A DNA stretch of 7,211 nucleotides from Syntrophomonadaceae bacterium (GTDB lineage Bacteria; Bacillota; Syntrophomonadia; Syntrophomonadales; Syntrophomonadaceae), in assembly GCA_030526885.1 (NCBI GenBank), contig JAUNBV010000100.1:1-7211 (forward strand). The letters run 5' to 3'. Shown piece by piece: positions 5,985 to 7,211 of the stretch; positions within the stretch are counted from its first letter, which is position 1, and every line of letters starts with the position of its first letter. The notes beneath the pieces are model-generated. The model saw nothing but the letters and a program-made list of their open reading frames with translations, was not told where the DNA came from and made no database searches. A program made the position numbers and the translations under genes.

Positions 5985-7211
5985 ATATCATCAGCCTTTT
6001 GCGGGTAGCGTGGGACAGCATCGTGGCCAACAAAATGCGTACCGGCCTGACCATGCTGGGCATCATTATTGGCGTGGCCTCGGTCATCGCGCTGGTGTCC
6101 ATCGGCCAGGGCACCACCGCTTCCATCAAATCATCCATCGAGTCCATGGGCTCCAATATGGTGATGGTCAGCATCCGGGGGCGCGGCGTGGACACTACCC
6201 TGCCCTATGACGATTGCAAAGAATTGGCCGGGATCGATGCCGTGGGCGCGGTAGCGCCGGTAGTGAGCGGTAGCACAACGGTGAAATACGGTACCGAATC
6301 GGTCGATGTCAGCGTGGAAGGGGTAGACTATGATTATATGGCGGTGCGCAACCGCAAGGTGTCGGCCGGGCGCGCCCTCGGGAATCTGGATTGCGATAAC
6401 CGCCTGAAAACCGTGGTGCTGGGTTCCGGCGTGGTGAAGGACTTGTTCGGTGCCTTAAATCCCATCGGGGAGACGGTGAAACTTAACGGCGTCCAGTTCA
6501 CGGTGACCGGAGTATTGGAGAGTGTGGGTTCCTCGATGAGCGGCTCCGGCGACGATGTGGTGCTGATGCCCATAACCACTGCCCAGCGGTTTCTATACAG
6601 TGCCGGCATCTCCACCGTCTATGTCCAGGCCGAAAACAGCGGGATGGTGGACGCGGCCATCGCCAGTCTGGAGGAGTACCTGAATGAATTGTTTCGTGAT
6701 TACCAAGACGCCTTTATTATCGTCAGTTCTGAAGAAATGCTGTCCACGGTTTCTGAAATCAGCAATACCATGAGCATGCTTTTGGGCGGCATCGCCAGCA
6801 TTTCGCTCTTGGTAGGCGGTATCGGCATCATGAATATCATGATGGTATCGGTCACCGAGCGCACCCGCGAGATCGGCATCCGCAAAGCTATTGGCGCCAA
6901 GCGGCGCGATATCCTGACCCAATTCCTGATCGAAGCCGCAGTGGTCAGCGGCGCCGGCGGCATCGTGGGTATCATCCTGGGATGGGGGGCTGCGGTGATG
7001 GTGTCGTATTTCGGGATGGAAACGGTGGTTTCGGGCTGGATCGTGATAGTGGCCTTTATTTTCTCCGTAGGTATCGGCATCTTTTTCGGCATCTATCCCG
7101 CCAATAAAGCCGCCGGCTTAAACCCGGTCGAGGCCCTGCGCTCGGAATCGGGGGGCGGCGCGAAGCGCCCGCGCCCGCAGGGATCAGGGGTCAGGGATCA
7201 GGGAGCGCGAA
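5981..7211 (+). CDS. MacB/FtsX-type ABC transporter permease, 3' end open
   Basis: 410 codons are visible with no stop before the window edge. It begins with ATG inside the ATPase stop (ATGA, 4-base overlap), with GGGAGG 7 bases upstream. Segments: cytoplasmic N-terminus, membrane helix 1 (about 22-42, RTGLTMLGIIIGVASV), an external MacB_PCD-like domain (about 43-262), helix 2 (about 266-289), the conserved ERTREIGIRKAIGAKRRDI coupling loop (293-311), helix 3 (about 316-342) and helix 4 (about 353-373). The family C-terminus (YPANKAAGLNPVEALRSE) ends at residue 389, where MacB/YknZ permeases normally stop within a few residues. Here the frame goes on with GGGAKRPRPQG into a repeat-rich stretch, so the true stop is probably just outside the window. 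It carries no ATPase domain of its own and should pair as a dimer with the ATPase and adaptor encoded upstream. The substrate is unknown. Confidence 0.94.
   Translation, partial: MNIISLLRVAWDSIVANKMRTGLTMLGIIIGVASVIALVSIGQGTTASIKSSIESMGSNMVMVSIRGRGVDTTLPYDDCKELAGIDAVGAVAPVVSGSTTVKYGTESVDVSVEGVDYDYMAVRNRKVSAGRALGNLDCDNRLKTVVLGSGVVKDLFGALNPIGETVKLNGVQFTVTGVLESVGSSMSGSGDDVVLMPITTAQRFLYSAGISTVYVQAENSGMVDAAIASLEEYLNELFRDYQDAFIIVSSEEMLSTVSEISNTMSMLLGGIASISLLVGGIGIMNIMMVSVTERTREIGIRKAIGAKRRDILTQFLIEAAVVSGAGGIVGIILGWGAAVMVSYFGMETVVSGWIVIVAFIFSVGIGIFFGIYPANKAAGLNPVEALRSESGGGAKRPRPQGSGVRDQGAR
7157..7169 (+). repeat. GC-rich hairpin near the permease 3' end
   Basis: GGCGC (7157-7161) and GCGCC (7165-7169) pair around a GAA loop, within a longer run of G and C (7151-7176). 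It comes just after the conserved permease C-terminus. No T-run follows inside the window. Confidence 0.4.
7179..7206 (+). repeat. Four tandem 7-base repeats (AGGGATC type)
   Basis: AGGGATC (7179-7185), AGGGGTC (7186-7192), AGGGATC (7193-7199) and AGGGAGC (7200-7206) stand head to tail, differing by one base each from the first. Seven is not a multiple of three, so as coding sequence they give a changing peptide (GSGVRDQGA). The array may continue beyond the edge, since only five bases follow. Confidence 0.7.

Noticed and set aside
7179..7206. CRISPR-like or telomere-like array
   Set aside because: Units are 7 bases with no spacers and only four copies are seen; this is a simple tandem repeat.

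Overview
The window looks like bacterial chromosome from a Gram-positive lineage, most likely a Clostridia-type Firmicute with rather high GC. This is inferred from family resemblance, not from a marker gene. The hints are purine-rich Shine-Dalgarno sites before most genes, a separate adaptor / ATPase / permease efflux set of the YknX-YknY-YknZ kind rather than a fused MacB, an adaptor whose helical hairpins look too short to reach an outer-membrane channel, and a chagasin-like plus DUF4163/DUF3298 secreted-type protein. Six genes are supported. Two are cut by the window edges. No RNA gene, insertion sequence, CRISPR array or origin was seen.

Left part (1-966): the C-terminal part of a rightward gene for an I42 (chagasin-like) inhibitor domain joined to an RsiV-type DUF4163/DUF3298 region. 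A long imperfect hairpin follows, lying between this gene and the leftward genes that converge on it.

Middle part (967-3465, all leftward): an OmpR/PhoB-type response regulator, its sensor histidine kinase 36 bases downstream, and after a 99-base gap a YbaK/EbsC-family aminoacyl-tRNA deacylase.

Divergent control region (3466-3648): an AT-rich stretch between the regulator and the efflux operon. It holds a perfect 9-bp inverted repeat, a third copy of the same CCTTAAAGC-type box, a good extended -10 for the regulator gene, and a consensus TTGACA for the efflux side.

Right part (3649-7211, rightward): a tightly coupled three-gene operon encoding a membrane-fusion/adaptor protein with two tandem barrel-sandwich modules and a Met/Gly-rich tail, a MacB-type ATPase (1-nt overlap), and a MacB/FtsX-type permease (4-nt overlap) that stays open at the window end. 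After the usual conserved permease C-terminus the frame runs into a GC-rich hairpin and four 7-base repeats.

The layout suggests that the kinase senses an envelope signal, its regulator binds the shared divergent region, and the adaptor-ATPase-permease pump is induced. The substrate cannot be told from sequence. The most unusual points are the duplicated adaptor, the shared box array, the altered G1 box of the kinase, the inhibitor/RsiV-like fusion, and the heptamer repeats at the permease 3' end.
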